This document shows, piece after piece, positions 35,388-43,764 of a DNA stretch of 64,000 nt; the first letter of the stretch is position 1, and each line of letters begins with the position of its first letter. Origin of the DNA: Chitinophaga sp. GTDB taxonomy: Bacteria; Bacteroidota; Bacteroidia; Chitinophagales; Chitinophagaceae. The translations under genes were made by a program, and so were the position numbers. The stretch lies in assembly GCF_017745275.1 (NCBI RefSeq), contig NZ_JAGHZS010000001.1, positions 682,001 to 746,000 of the forward strand, given 5' to 3'. The notes below the pieces were generated by a model. That model made no database searches. It had not been told where the DNA came from and was given only the letters and a program-made list of their open reading frames with translations.

Positions 35388-36008
35388 ATGAAAAAGATTA
35401 TAAACTGGATATTGATTTTTGCAGGATGTTTTGCAGCGCAGACAGTATCTGCACAGGTTCGTCCACCGTTGTCAGTGGATATCAACTATTCTATTACGCA
35501 GCCACTGGGCTCTTTGAAAGATTATACCGATAAAACCAGCTTCCGTGGATGGAGTGCCGGACTACAATATTCGCTGAATGGCCAGTTGTCTGTTGGTCTC
35601 CGTTCCGGGTTCCAGGACTTTTATCAACGACTGCCACGCGCCGTATATCCCGATAAAACCGGCGATGTATCCGCGGTACAGTCACGTACCCTGCAGGTAA
35701 TTCCTATTCAGGCCACCGTGAGCTACGCATTTACCAAACCCGAATCAGCAGTGATTCCATATGCTACTTTGGGTGTAGGTACAGCGAATATGAATTATGA
35801 AAAATACTGGGGTGAGTTTGTGGAGAAGAATAACACCTGGCAGTTCCTCGTAAGCCCCGAAATAGGCGTCAATGTGCCTTTCGGCAAGGCCTCCCCCGTA
35901 ATGTTCAATGCAAATGTGCGCTACAACTATGCGCCATATAAATATGCGGATATTACCAATTTCAATACAGTACAGGGAAATATCGGGGTTAAGTTCCATC
36001 TGAACTAA
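35388..36008 (+). CDS. outer-membrane beta-barrel protein
   Basis: The product is about 206 residues from the ATG at 35388, which gives a signal peptide (KKIINWILIFAGCF ... VSAQ); an upstream TTG at 35364 would add eight residues. The mature protein has alternating strands with aromatic girdles (WSAGLQYSLNGQLSVGLRSGF, VSYAFTKPE, YATLGVGTANMNY) and ends in a strand (GNIGVKFHLN), typical of small eight- to ten-strand barrels. AGGA lies just before the ATG. It lies 29 bases after the DUF4136 lipoprotein gene and before a terminator, so the two form an operon. Confidence 0.8.
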   Translation: MKKIINWILIFAGCFAAQTVSAQVRPPLSVDINYSITQPLGSLKDYTDKTSFRGWSAGLQYSLNGQLSVGLRSGFQDFYQRLPRAVYPDKTGDVSAVQSRTLQVIPIQATVSYAFTKPESAVIPYATLGVGTANMNYEKYWGEFVEKNNTWQFLVSPEIGVNVPFGKASPVMFNANVRYNYAPYKYADITNFNTVQGNIGVKFHLN

Positions 36009-36051
36009 TACCTCTTTTGTCCATATTCTAAGAAAGAAAGCGTGAATGCAC

Positions 36052-36086
36052 ATCCCATCCGGCTTATGGCGGATGGGATTTTTTTT
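36052..36086 (+). terminator. terminator of the DUF4136/barrel operon
   Basis: A 10-bp stem ATCCCATCCG/CGGATGGGAT (36052-36061 with 36070-36079) is followed by eight T. The T run touches the stop codon of the convergent apbE gene. Confidence 0.85.
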
Positions 36087-37116
36087 AGAACTCCATATAT
36101 TGCTTAAATCCCTGGCTGAAAGCCTCTTTAATAGTACCGTCTTTATCCTTATAAATATAAATCGCCTCCAGTGCATATTCCGGGTGTTGAGCGATAAAAG
36201 CCAGCCCCTTCTCCACCCCCATTAAAATAAGCGGATTATCAAAAGCATCTGCCGTAAAACAATCTTTTGCAATCACCGTAACACTGATGATATTGTTATG
36301 CAACGCAATGCCTGTTAACGGATGAATTGTATGCGCAAAACGTGTACGTCCCTGGTCAAAAAAACGGCGATAATTTCCACTGGTGGCAATACCTTTACCA
36401 GGTAACCGTACCAGGCCCTGCACGGGCTCATATGTGGTATCTCCCGGCGACGGCCGCTCTATTCCAATACTCCATACCTTATGCTGATGATTGTGCCCTT
36501 TTGCACATAACTCCCCACCCACATCTACCAAGTAATTCTCTATCCCCCTGGACGCCAGGAATTGGCCCAATACATCTACCGTGTATCCTTGTGCAATACC
36601 ATTACAATCTATTTCCACTCCTTTTTTGGTGGCATATAACCGGTCTCCTTTCACCCGGAGATAACGGGAACCTATATACGCCATGGCTGCTTTAATACTA
36701 TCCGCAGGAGGCACTCCTTTGAAAGAAGGCTTGCTGACGCCGAATCCCCAGAGATATACCAGCGGCTTCACCGTAATATCAAATAATCCGTTGGTAGCCT
36801 TATTGGTAAACAATGCTTTTTTTATCACCGCCTGCATGTGTTCATCCATCTGCACTGCACCTGTTTCATTGAAACGATTGATCACAGAACCGGGCCTATA
36901 CAAAGAAAGCGATTGGTCAATAACACGAAAAACAGAGTCTATCTGCGGCTGCAGCGTACTGGTATCTGCTGATAAATATTTTACGATGTAATAAGTTCCC
37001 TGCGCTTTACCTTCACATGCCACCAACTTCAAGGCCGGCTCCTGCTGCGCTTTTGCTACAATGCTTCCTAGCAGAAAAGCCGCTAACAATAATTTATTCA
37101 TCTTATGTTTATTCAT
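36085..37116 (-). CDS. apbE: FAD:protein FMN transferase (ApbE)
   Basis: The product has 343 residues with a signal peptide (LLLAAFLLGSIVAKAQ). ApbE motifs are present: AQGTYYIVKY at the start of the domain, EIDCNGIAQGYTVD, and YLVDVGGELCAKG, with the C-terminal magnesium-site region around HTIHPLTG. These enzymes attach FMN from FAD to Thr/Ser of target flavoproteins (for example Na+-NQR and RNF subunits) in the periplasm. Start 37116 (MNKHKMNKLL) or 37101 are both possible. It converges on the barrel gene, and its 5' end abuts inverted-repeat element b. Confidence 0.9.
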   Translation of the reverse strand: MNKHKMNKLLLAAFLLGSIVAKAQQEPALKLVACEGKAQGTYYIVKYLSADTSTLQPQIDSVFRVIDQSLSLYRPGSVINRFNETGAVQMDEHMQAVIKKALFTNKATNGLFDITVKPLVYLWGFGVSKPSFKGVPPADSIKAAMAYIGSRYLRVKGDRLYATKKGVEIDCNGIAQGYTVDVLGQFLASRGIENYLVDVGGELCAKGHNHQHKVWSIGIERPSPGDTTYEPVQGLVRLPGKGIATSGNYRRFFDQGRTRFAHTIHPLTGIALHNNIISVTVIAKDCFTADAFDNPLILMGVEKGLAFIAQHPEYALEAIYIYKDKDGTIKEAFSQGFKQYMEF

Positions 37117-37120
37117 AAAA

Positions 37121-37213
37121 ACAAAAGCTATTATAGTGAATAATAGCGAGAATTTCCGCCCTATTATCCGCTATAATAGCTTTTTGCTTTCGGCTTTATC
37201 CTTTATGCTTTAT
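37121..37213. repeat. long intergenic inverted repeat, AAAGC class (element b)
   Basis: Left arm 37121-37148 and right arm from 37161 onward pair over about 21 bases (20 pairs including one wobble, core AGCTATTATAG). The right side extends as heptads (CTTTCGG, CTTTATC, CTTTATG) to the stop of the gcdH gene, whose TAA lies inside it. Confidence 0.8.
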
Positions 37214-38388
37214 TTAAATGCGTCTAATCCCGTTACATCCATGCCCGTTATGAGCAGGTGTATTTCATGCGTACCCTCATAAGTCATCACACTTTCCAGG
37301 TTCATCATGTGCCGCATAACGGAAAACTCGCCGGTGATGCCCATACCACCTAACATAGTGCGGGCATTGCGGGCAATATTAGCCGCTACTTCGCAGGAAT
37401 TACGCTTCGCCATAGATATCTGTGCAGGAGTAGCTTTACCTTCATTTTTCAGCACACCTAAACGCCAGTTCAGCAACTGCGCTTTTGTAATTTCAGTAAT
37501 CATCTCTGCCAGCTTTTTCTGTGTAAGCTGAAAACCACCAATGGGGCGGCCAAACTGGATACGTTCTTTCGCATAACGAAGTGCCGTATCGTAGCAATCC
37601 ATGGCAGCACCCAGGGCTCCCCAGGCAATGCCATAACGCGCAGAAGAAAGACAGGTTAAAGGCCCTTTTAATCCTTTGGCCTCCGGCAATATATTTTCTT
37701 TCGGCACACGTACATTATCAAACACCAGTTCACCGGTAGCGCTGGCACGTAAACTCCACTTTCCTTTTGTTTCAGGAGTGGTAAAACCAGGCATGCCTCG
37801 TTCCACAATGATACCGCGGATCACGCCCGCTTCATCTTTCGCCCATACTACCGCGATGTCGGCAAACGGTGCATTAGAGATCCACATCTTTGCGCCGTTA
37901 AGGATCACATGATCCCCGTCTTCCCGGAAGTTGGTAATCATGCCGGCAGGATTAGAACCATGATCCGGCTCAGTAAGCCCAAAGCAGCCCATAAATTCTC
38001 CTGTAGCCAGCTTGGGAAGATATTTCCGTTTCTGGGCTTCGCTACCGAACATAAAGATAGGATACATCACCAGTGAACCCTGTACCGAAGCGGTAGAACG
38101 AATACCGCTGTCGCCACGTTCCAGCTCCTGCATCATCAGTCCGTATGAAATATAATCCATTCCTCCACCGCCATAAGTGACCGGGATAGTAGGACCGAAA
38201 CAGCCCAGTTCACCTAATCCACTGATAATTTGCGATGGGAAAGTGGCCCGCTGACAATAGTCTTCAATGATAGGGGATATCTCCTTCTTCACCCATTGCC
38301 TTACCGCATCGCGGGTCAAAAGGTGTTCTTCATTCAACAGGGCGTCTACATTAAAGTAATCGGGCGATTGAAACAGATCTTGTTGCAT
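37210..38388 (-). CDS. gcdH: glutaryl-CoA dehydrogenase
   Basis: The product has 392 residues. The acyl-CoA dehydrogenase fold is clear, and several features point to glutaryl-CoA dehydrogenase: RSTASVQGSLVMYPI (substrate pocket), FGLTEPDHGSNPAGM (FAD loop), WISNAPFADI, and the catalytic Glu in TYEGTHEIHLLITG. The enzyme oxidises and decarboxylates glutaryl-CoA to crotonyl-CoA in lysine and tryptophan breakdown, passing electrons to ETF. The 3-hydroxybutyryl-CoA dehydrogenase at 42139-43026 could act two steps later in the same route. The start is ATG at 38388; the stop TAA lies within element b. Confidence 0.9.
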   Translation of the reverse strand: MQQDLFQSPDYFNVDALLNEEHLLTRDAVRQWVKKEISPIIEDYCQRATFPSQIISGLGELGCFGPTIPVTYGGGGMDYISYGLMMQELERGDSGIRSTASVQGSLVMYPIFMFGSEAQKRKYLPKLATGEFMGCFGLTEPDHGSNPAGMITNFREDGDHVILNGAKMWISNAPFADIAVVWAKDEAGVIRGIIVERGMPGFTTPETKGKWSLRASATGELVFDNVRVPKENILPEAKGLKGPLTCLSSARYGIAWGALGAAMDCYDTALRYAKERIQFGRPIGGFQLTQKKLAEMITEITKAQLLNWRLGVLKNEGKATPAQISMAKRNSCEVAANIARNARTMLGGMGITGEFSVMRHMMNLESVMTYEGTHEIHLLITGMDVTGLDAFK

Positions 38389-38575
38389 TAACTACAGGTT
38401 TATTACCGAATATAAGCAATTAGGAATTACGAAGCAGGAATTACGGGGGAAGGCTTGAAAAACGCAGACCGGCCCGCTACGACTGCACAAATAATGCATG
38501 CTGCTGCAAAATCTTCGCCGTTGAACGCGGGTTATTTCACAGCAAGTTAGTACCTTACAATCAAATCAGAGAGCT

Positions 38576-39013
38576 ATGGCAAGCAAAGTTATACCTGCGC
38601 TTTTGCTGTTGGGATTTTTAGTCATTGTGATGTTATCATTTCACCCCACACCATTACAATCCGTTGCACTCCACGTGCTACCCCCAAAAGTCAAATCTGT
38701 CGCAACTCCGGAATTTAAAAAATACTGGATGGTTTTTCTGAAAAAAGGTCCACAACGCAACCAGGATTCACTGGTAGCCGCAAAAATCCAACAGGACCAT
38801 CTTTCCAACATCACCAAAATGGCCGAAGCCGGCAAACTATTGGTAGCGGGCCCTTTTGGCAATGATGAAGACCTCCGTGGTATTTTTATTATGAATTGTA
38901 AAGACAGCCTCGAAGTTGTATCACTGGTAAACGCAGATCCGGCGGTAAAGGCCGGCAGGCTGGTATTTGAGGTTAAACCGTGGTGGACAGTAAAAAATGC
39001 GGTATTTAAGTAA
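38576..39013 (+). CDS. YCII-related domain protein with N-terminal anchor
   Basis: The product has 145 residues. A hydrophobic segment (about 7-22, PALLLLGFLVIVMLSF) is a signal or anchor. The following 95 residues form a YCII-like ferredoxin fold: YWMVFLKKGPQRNQDS, IQQDHLSNITKMAEAGKLLVAGPFG, and GIFIMNCKDSLEVVSLVNADPAV. YCII proteins resemble small dehalogenase-like or muconolactone isomerase-type enzymes, but most have no known reaction. It is divergent from gcdH (187-base gap) and convergent with pyrF, with element c between. Confidence 0.8.
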   Translation: MASKVIPALLLLGFLVIVMLSFHPTPLQSVALHVLPPKVKSVATPEFKKYWMVFLKKGPQRNQDSLVAAKIQQDHLSNITKMAEAGKLLVAGPFGNDEDLRGIFIMNCKDSLEVVSLVNADPAVKAGRLVFEVKPWWTVKNAVFK

Positions 39014-39014
39014 T

Positions 39015-39144
39015 AGCATAAAGCAGAAAGCGTAAAGCAAAAAGCTATTATAGCGAATGATTAAAGCGGATTTTTTAATGTTACGCTTTAATCATTCGCT
39101 ATAATAGCTTTTTGCTTTACGCTTTCTGCTTTCTGCTTTATGCT
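39015..39144. repeat. long intergenic inverted repeat, AAAGC class (element c)
   Basis: Left arm 39015-39068 (54 bases) and right arm 39084-39144 (61 bases) pair over their full length apart from one extra heptad (CTTTCTG) on the right; the loop is 15 bases. The core is AGCTATTATAGCGAATGATT. It fills the gap between the convergent YCII and pyrF genes, and pyrF's TAG stop lies in its end. Confidence 0.92.
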
Positions 39145-39964
39145 AAACAGCCGCTGCAATCTTATTCAGGTACCCTGCCATTTCCTGTTGATATTTCAGG
39201 GCTTCATTTCTGGCATCGGTCGCAAAATCTTCTCCGTTTCCGGCATAAATAATAGCGCGGCTTGCATTTACCAGCAACCCGCAATCCTTATTCATGGCCT
39301 GGGTGGAAATTTCCTCCAGGCTACCTCCCTGTGCACCTACACCGGGTACCAGGAAGAAGTGATCCGGCACCAGTTTGCGAATATATCCCAGTTGTGTAGA
39401 CTGCGTAGCTCCTATCACAAACATCAGGTTATCCGGTGTACCCCATTCCATACCAGCCTTCAATACTTTTTCAAACAGGAATTCATCGCCTACCTGCTGC
39501 ATCTGAAAATCCTGGCTGCCTTCATTGGAGGTTAGTCCAAGCATGATAGCCCATTTTTCAGGAAACTGTAAGAACGGCAGTACACTGTCTTTTCCCATAT
39601 AAGGCGCTACTGTAACAGAGTCGAACTTATAAGTGTCGAAAAAAGTTTTCGCGTACTGGGTAGAAGTATTGCCAATATCGCCGCGCTTTGCGTCTGCAAT
39701 AGTGAAAATACCGGAAGGGATATACTCGATGGTACGTTGTAAACTTTCCCAGCCACGGATCCCCATACTTTCGTAAAAGGCCGTATTAATTTTGTAGGCT
39801 ACGCAAAGATCTTTGGTAGCGTCAATAATCGCCTTATTAAAGGCAAACACCGGATCTGCATGTGAAAGCAGGTGTTTTGGAATCTTTTGTATGTCTGTAT
39901 CCAGTCCTACACATAAGTATGACTGCTTTTCCTTAATCAGATTCACCAATTCCTGTCGATTCAT
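39143..39964 (-). CDS. pyrF: orotidine-5'-phosphate decarboxylase, type 2
   Basis: The product has 273 residues. The active-site signature [19 protein letters not shown] and the opening YLCVGLDTD identify OMP decarboxylase of the longer type-2 family. It converts OMP to UMP, the last step of pyrimidine synthesis, in the cytoplasm. The N-terminus ([20 protein letters not shown]) fits the family start. A TAACTTTG box 20 bases upstream serves as -7. The gene's end overlaps element c, and element d lies upstream. Confidence 0.95.
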   Translation of the reverse strand: MNRQELVNLIKEKQSYLCVGLDTDIQKIPKHLLSHADPVFAFNKAIIDATKDLCVAYKINTAFYESMGIRGWESLQRTIEYIPSGIFTIADAKRGDIGNTSTQYAKTFFDTYKFDSVTVAPYMGKDSVLPFLQFPEKWAIMLGLTSNEGSQDFQMQQVGDEFLFEKVLKAGMEWGTPDNLMFVIGATQSTQLGYIRKLVPDHFFLVPGVGAQGGSLEEISTQAMNKDCGLLVNASRAIIYAGNGEDFATDARNEALKYQQEMAGYLNKIAAAV

Positions 39965-39983
39965 AGTCGGTTAATTTGGGGCG

Positions 39984-39991
39984 CAAAGTTA
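39984..39991 (-). promoter_or_regulatory. -7 box of pyrF (TAACTTTG)
   Basis: The reverse strand reads TAACTTTG, a TAnnTTTG match, 19 bases before the pyrF ATG. The same octamer occurs before mrp (41309-41316). Confidence 0.5.
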
Positions 39992-40071
39992 AGTAAAACT
40001 TAAGTATTGGCGCTGCTTAAAACATATTATGATTACCTGTTATGGCGGTAATTAAAGATAATCTTTTTCAT

Positions 40072-40180
40072 GAAAGCGAAAAGCAAAAAGCTATTATAGC
40101 GAATGATCAAAGCGTAAACATTAAATATCCGCTTTGATCATTCGCTATAATAGCTTTTTGTTTTTCGCTTTATGCTTTCT
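40072..40180. repeat. long intergenic inverted repeat, AAAGC class (element d)
   Basis: Left arm 40072-40114 and right arm 40130-40179 pair over about 42 bases with few mismatches around a 15-base loop; the core is AGCTATTATAGCGAATGATC. It lies between mrp and pyrF, both on the reverse strand, directly after the mrp stop. Confidence 0.9.
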
Positions 40181-40181
40181 G

Positions 40182-41279
40182 TTAAACAATAATATCTACA
40201 ATCTTAGTTGGTGCTATATTGGCATTACGCATAGCAATAGAACGGGCGGCGGCCCCGGCAACATCCAGGAATGCTTTGCGGGTCAGCTTTTCATCACCGG
40301 CCATAGCAGGCACGCCATCGTCTCCACCTTCGCGGATACTTTGTACCAGTGGTATCTGACCGAGGAATGGTATTTCCAGCTCCTCCGCCAGGCGTTTACC
40401 ACCTTCTTTACCGAAAATATAATATTTGTTTTCGGGCAGCTCTGCTGGCGTGAAATAGGCCATATTTTCCACTAAACCGATGATAGGCACATTAATTTGT
40501 TGTCCCTGGAACATGGAGATACCTTTTTTAGCATCTGCCAGCGCCACATCCTGTGGAGTGGTAACAATCACCGCACCAGTAACAGGTACGGTTTGTACCA
40601 GTGTCAGGTGGATATCACCGGTGCCTGGAGGCATGTCAATGATCAGGTAGTCCAGTTCATCCCAGTATACATCCGTAATAAACTGTTTCAGTGCACTGCT
40701 GGCCATGGGTCCACGCCATACAACTGCCTGTCTTTCATCGATCAGCAACCCAATAGACATTACCTTGATGCCGAATTTTTCGATGGGCTGAATCATGCCT
40801 TTGCCGTTTACGTCGACCATCATTGGTCTTTCGCCACGTACACCAAACATGATAGGAACAGAAGGACCATAAATATCCGCATCCATCAACCCTACTTTAG
40901 CGCCATCTCTACCCAGTGCCAGCGCCAGGTTAGCCGCCACAGTAGATTTACCTACGCCTCCTTTACCGGAAGCCACCACGATAATATTTTTCACATTAGA
41001 CAGTACACCTTGTCCATTGGCTCTTTTGGTGTTCACGTTGGCGGTCATCACTACCTCTACCTGCGCCTCTTTGCTCACCATCATATGAATGGCGTTTACA
41101 CAGGCATTCCGGATCAGGTCCTTTAACGGACATGCCGGCGTGGTTAATATGACAGTAAATTTTACTTTATTGCCATCAATTTCTATATCTTTTACCATGT
41201 TCAGCGTAACGAGATCTTTCCCCAGATCTGGTTCCTCTACGTTGCTCAGGGCCTTTAAAACCTGCTCTTTCGTGATCAT
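40182..41279 (-). CDS. mrp: Mrp/NBP35-family iron-sulfur carrier ATPase (ApbC)
   Basis: The product has 365 residues. An N-terminal MIP18/DUF59 domain (about 1-90, ALSNVEEPDLGKDLVTLNM, TTPACPLKD) precedes a deviant-Walker P-loop ATPase (VVASGKGGVGKSTVAANLA at about 101-119). Other landmarks are LMDADIYGPSVPIMFG and DYLIIDMPPGTGD. These proteins bind and hand over [4Fe-4S] clusters to apoproteins. The usual C-terminal CxxC is not evident here (VENMAYFTPAELPENKYYIFG), as in many Mrp homologues with other cluster ligands. The promoter has TTG and TAACTTTG 21 bases apart. Confidence 0.92.
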   Translation of the reverse strand: MITKEQVLKALSNVEEPDLGKDLVTLNMVKDIEIDGNKVKFTVILTTPACPLKDLIRNACVNAIHMMVSKEAQVEVVMTANVNTKRANGQGVLSNVKNIIVVASGKGGVGKSTVAANLALALGRDGAKVGLMDADIYGPSVPIMFGVRGERPMMVDVNGKGMIQPIEKFGIKVMSIGLLIDERQAVVWRGPMASSALKQFITDVYWDELDYLIIDMPPGTGDIHLTLVQTVPVTGAVIVTTPQDVALADAKKGISMFQGQQINVPIIGLVENMAYFTPAELPENKYYIFGKEGGKRLAEELEIPFLGQIPLVQSIREGGDDGVPAMAGDEKLTRKAFLDVAGAAARSIAMRNANIAPTKIVDIIV

Positions 41280-41308
41280 AAATTGTTGTTAATTTTGAAT
41301 CCAGACAG

Positions 41309-41340
41309 CAAAGTTAACCCAATTGGGATTTAATTTACAA
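41309..41340 (-). promoter_or_regulatory. promoter of mrp
   Basis: The reverse strand has TTG (41338-41340), 21 bases, then TAACTTTG (41309-41316), a good housekeeping promoter 29 bases before the ATG. Confidence 0.55.
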
Positions 41341-41405
41341 TTTCTCTGGGCAGCTGATCAACTGCATGGAAACACGTAATTAAATTTTTATATCTTAGGG
41401 CCGGC

Positions 41406-42071
41406 ATGCATCAGAAAAGATCCTACATACTGTCACTCATCATTGTTTTCCTTTTGTCTCCCTTCCTACTGAGAGCACAGATTTCGGAATTCAAAGACAG
41501 CGTTATCCAGATTTCAGGTATTACCATGACGGCAGACAGCCTCCGGGCCATCCCTGCAGTAAGTATATTAGTGAAAGGTCAGGGACGGGGTACTATCTCC
41601 AACAGGTCAGGTATATTTTCTATCGTTGCGTTCAAAGGCGATACCCTCTCCTTCAGTGCAGTGGGCTTCAAACATAAAAACTACCGGATACCACCCGATA
41701 TCAAGGGGAATAGCTTCTCCCTGATACAACTGATGGTGGAAGATACCACCTATCTCCCGGTAACTATTATCAAACCTTATCTTTCCAAAGAAGAATTTGA
41801 AAGGGCATTCGCTAATGCAGACATACCCGACGATGCCTACGAAGTAGCCCGTAAAAACACCAATAATGCCAGGCTCCGTGCCATGGCCCGCTTCACCCCT
41901 GTTGATGGACGGGAAGGCGTAAATCAATACTTCAATAAACAGGCACAAAATCTCTACTACGCAGGCCAGCCACCACCACAGAATATCTTTAATCCGCTGG
42001 CATGGGCGCAATTCATACAAGCCTGGAAGCGTGGCGACTTTAAACGTAAGGATGAAAGTTACGGTAACTAG
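41406..42071 (+). CDS. carboxypeptidase-like regulatory domain protein, exported
   Basis: The product has 221 residues with a signal peptide (LSLIIVFLLSPFLLRAQ). A CarboxypepD_reg-like beta-sandwich follows (about 35-105: SGITMTADSLRAIPAVSILVKGQGRGTISNRSG, GDTLSFSAVGFK). The C-terminal half is polar, with EEFERAFANADI, and has no recognised motif. Such short one-domain proteins are common in Bacteroidota envelopes; their role is unknown. It is co-directional with the 3-hydroxybutyryl-CoA dehydrogenase gene, 67 bases before its start. Confidence 0.75.
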   Translation: MHQKRSYILSLIIVFLLSPFLLRAQISEFKDSVIQISGITMTADSLRAIPAVSILVKGQGRGTISNRSGIFSIVAFKGDTLSFSAVGFKHKNYRIPPDIKGNSFSLIQLMVEDTTYLPVTIIKPYLSKEEFERAFANADIPDDAYEVARKNTNNARLRAMARFTPVDGREGVNQYFNKQAQNLYYAGQPPPQNIFNPLAWAQFIQAWKRGDFKRKDESYGN

Positions 42072-42138
42072 ATAACTAGTTTGTAATGGGTAATTCTTTA
42101 AATTAGTGCCCGATTCATTTCAGACAAATCACTACACC

Positions 42139-43026
42139 ATGCAAAAAATTGCGGTCATCGGCGCCGGTACCATGGGAAATGGTATTGCGCATGTATTTGC
42201 TCAACACGGCTATGCCGTTACTTTAGTAGACGTATCTGCTCCTGCACTGGATAAGGCGCTGCAAACCATTACGAAAAACCTCGACAGACAAGTTGCCAAA
42301 GGCACCATCACAGAGGACGTAAAAACACAAACCATCAGCAATATATCCCTGCAAACGGATCTCGCCGCTGGTGTGAAAAACGTTTCCCTCGTAGTAGAAG
42401 CCGCCACCGAAAATATTTCACTGAAACTGAAAATATTCCAGGACCTCGATCAACACGCGCCGGCGGACGCTATCCTCGCAACCAATACTTCTTCCATTTC
42501 CATTACTAAAATTGCTGCTGCCACCAAACGACCAGCAAAAGTAATAGGCATGCACTTCATGAATCCTGTACCAGTTATGAAACTGGTGGAAATCATTAAT
42601 GGCTATGCTACTGATAAAGCTGTCACCGATACCATTGTGGCGCTCTCAGAAAAACTGGAAAAAGTACCCTGCGTTGTAAACGACTACCCGGGATTTATCG
42701 CTAACCGCATCCTCATGCCAATGATCAATGAAGCTATCTGCTCCCTGTTTGAAGGAGTAGCCGGTGTAGCAGAAATTGATACTGTCATGAAACTCGGTAT
42801 GGCGCATCCCATGGGACCATTACAGTTGGCGGATTTCATCGGGCTGGATGTTTGTCTTTCTATCCTGCAGGTATTGCACGATGGATTTGGCAACCCTAAG
42901 TATGCCCCCTGCCCCCTGTTGGTAAATATGGTAACTGCCGGCTACCTGGGCGTGAAAAGTGGAGAAGGATTTTATAAATATACTGCCGGTAGCAAAGACC
43001 TGGTAGTCAGCGAAAGATTTTCTTAA
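42139..43026 (+). CDS. 3-hydroxybutyryl-CoA dehydrogenase
   Basis: The product is about 295 residues from the ATG at 42139, which places the Rossmann motif AVIGAGTMGNGIAHV at the N-terminus; an upstream ATG at 42106 would add 11 unneeded residues. Other motifs: EAATENISLK, ATNTSSISITKIAA, GMHFMNPVPVMKLVEII and DYPGFIANRILMPM. The catalytic pair is His of HFMNP and the Glu of VVEAATE. It oxidises 3-hydroxybutyryl-CoA (or runs the reverse reaction) with NAD(P). Together with glutaryl-CoA dehydrogenase it suits lysine or butyrate metabolism. The stop is two bases before element e. Confidence 0.93.
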   Translation: MQKIAVIGAGTMGNGIAHVFAQHGYAVTLVDVSAPALDKALQTITKNLDRQVAKGTITEDVKTQTISNISLQTDLAAGVKNVSLVVEAATENISLKLKIFQDLDQHAPADAILATNTSSISITKIAAATKRPAKVIGMHFMNPVPVMKLVEIINGYATDKAVTDTIVALSEKLEKVPCVVNDYPGFIANRILMPMINEAICSLFEGVAGVAEIDTVMKLGMAHPMGPLQLADFIGLDVCLSILQVLHDGFGNPKYAPCPLLVNMVTAGYLGVKSGEGFYKYTAGSKDLVVSERFS

Positions 43027-43027
43027 G

Positions 43028-43145
43028 AGGTGAAAGCATAAAGCACAAAGCATAAAGCTATTGAGGCGAATGATCAAAGCGAATTAATATCCGCAATGAT
43101 CATTCGCCTCAATAGCTTTATGCTTTGTGCTTTATGCTTTCACCT
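43028..43145. repeat. perfect 48-bp inverted repeat, AAAGC class (element e)
   Basis: The arms 43028-43075 and 43098-43145 are exactly complementary over 48 bases, with a 22-base loop (43076-43097). The core is AGCTATTGAGGCGAATGATC. It lies between convergent genes, and its right end encodes the last four codons and stop of the yigZ-like gene. Confidence 0.97.
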
Positions 43146-43734
43146 TCTTAATAACGAGACCGTAAATATCCCCCAACCGCAGGAGACACAGTTCTTCGCC
43201 GGATTTGGGTATGCCGATTTCCATCTCACAAAACAATTGTAATTCCTGGGAAATAACGGTGCAGTTATTTTGTTTTACTACCATCATTACATCATTCATG
43301 ATGGTATAGTCAAAGCTGAGATGATATTTGCTTTCTATATTTTTCTGGATTACCGGAATCAACTGCAATACCATGGCAGCGCTCATTTTGTAGGCATTGA
43401 TTAAACCGGGTACACCGAGCAGGCTACCGCCAAAATAGCGGACCACTACAATCAGCACATCCGTGATCTGCTTGCTGTCTATTTGCCCGAGAATCGGTTT
43501 GCCGGCAGACCCGGAAGGTTCACCATCGTCGGCGGCCCTGAACTGTAGGCCAGCCGTACCCAGGCGATATGCATAACAATGATGCGTGGCTTTGGGATGT
43601 TCTTTCTTTACTTCTCCGAGGGCTTCTTTTACTTCCTCAGGAGTTTTAACAGGAAAGGCATATGCGAGAAACTTGCTGCCCCTGTCTTTAAATTCTGCTA
43701 CTGCTGTTTTATCAATTGTAAAATAAACCTCCAT
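43132..43734 (-). CDS. IMPACT/YigZ-family protein
   Basis: The product is about 200 residues. The UPF0029 N-terminal half has DRGSKFLAYAFPVKTPEEV, KATHHCYAYRLG, DDGEPSGSAGKPILGQI and VVRYFGGSLLGVPGLI, all family hallmarks; a DUF1949-like C-terminal domain follows. YigZ-like proteins are linked to translation control, but the exact action is not known. Start is 43734 (MEVYFTI) or 43743. It follows ribD by 30 bases on the same strand. The final residues KVKA are encoded within element e. Confidence 0.9.
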   Translation of the reverse strand: MEVYFTIDKTAVAEFKDRGSKFLAYAFPVKTPEEVKEALGEVKKEHPKATHHCYAYRLGTAGLQFRAADDGEPSGSAGKPILGQIDSKQITDVLIVVVRYFGGSLLGVPGLINAYKMSAAMVLQLIPVIQKNIESKYHLSFDYTIMNDVMMVVKQNNCTVISQELQLFCEMEIGIPKSGEELCLLRLGDIYGLVIKKVKA

Positions 43735-43764
43735 CAATATCATTTAAACGCGTACTCAAAAAAA

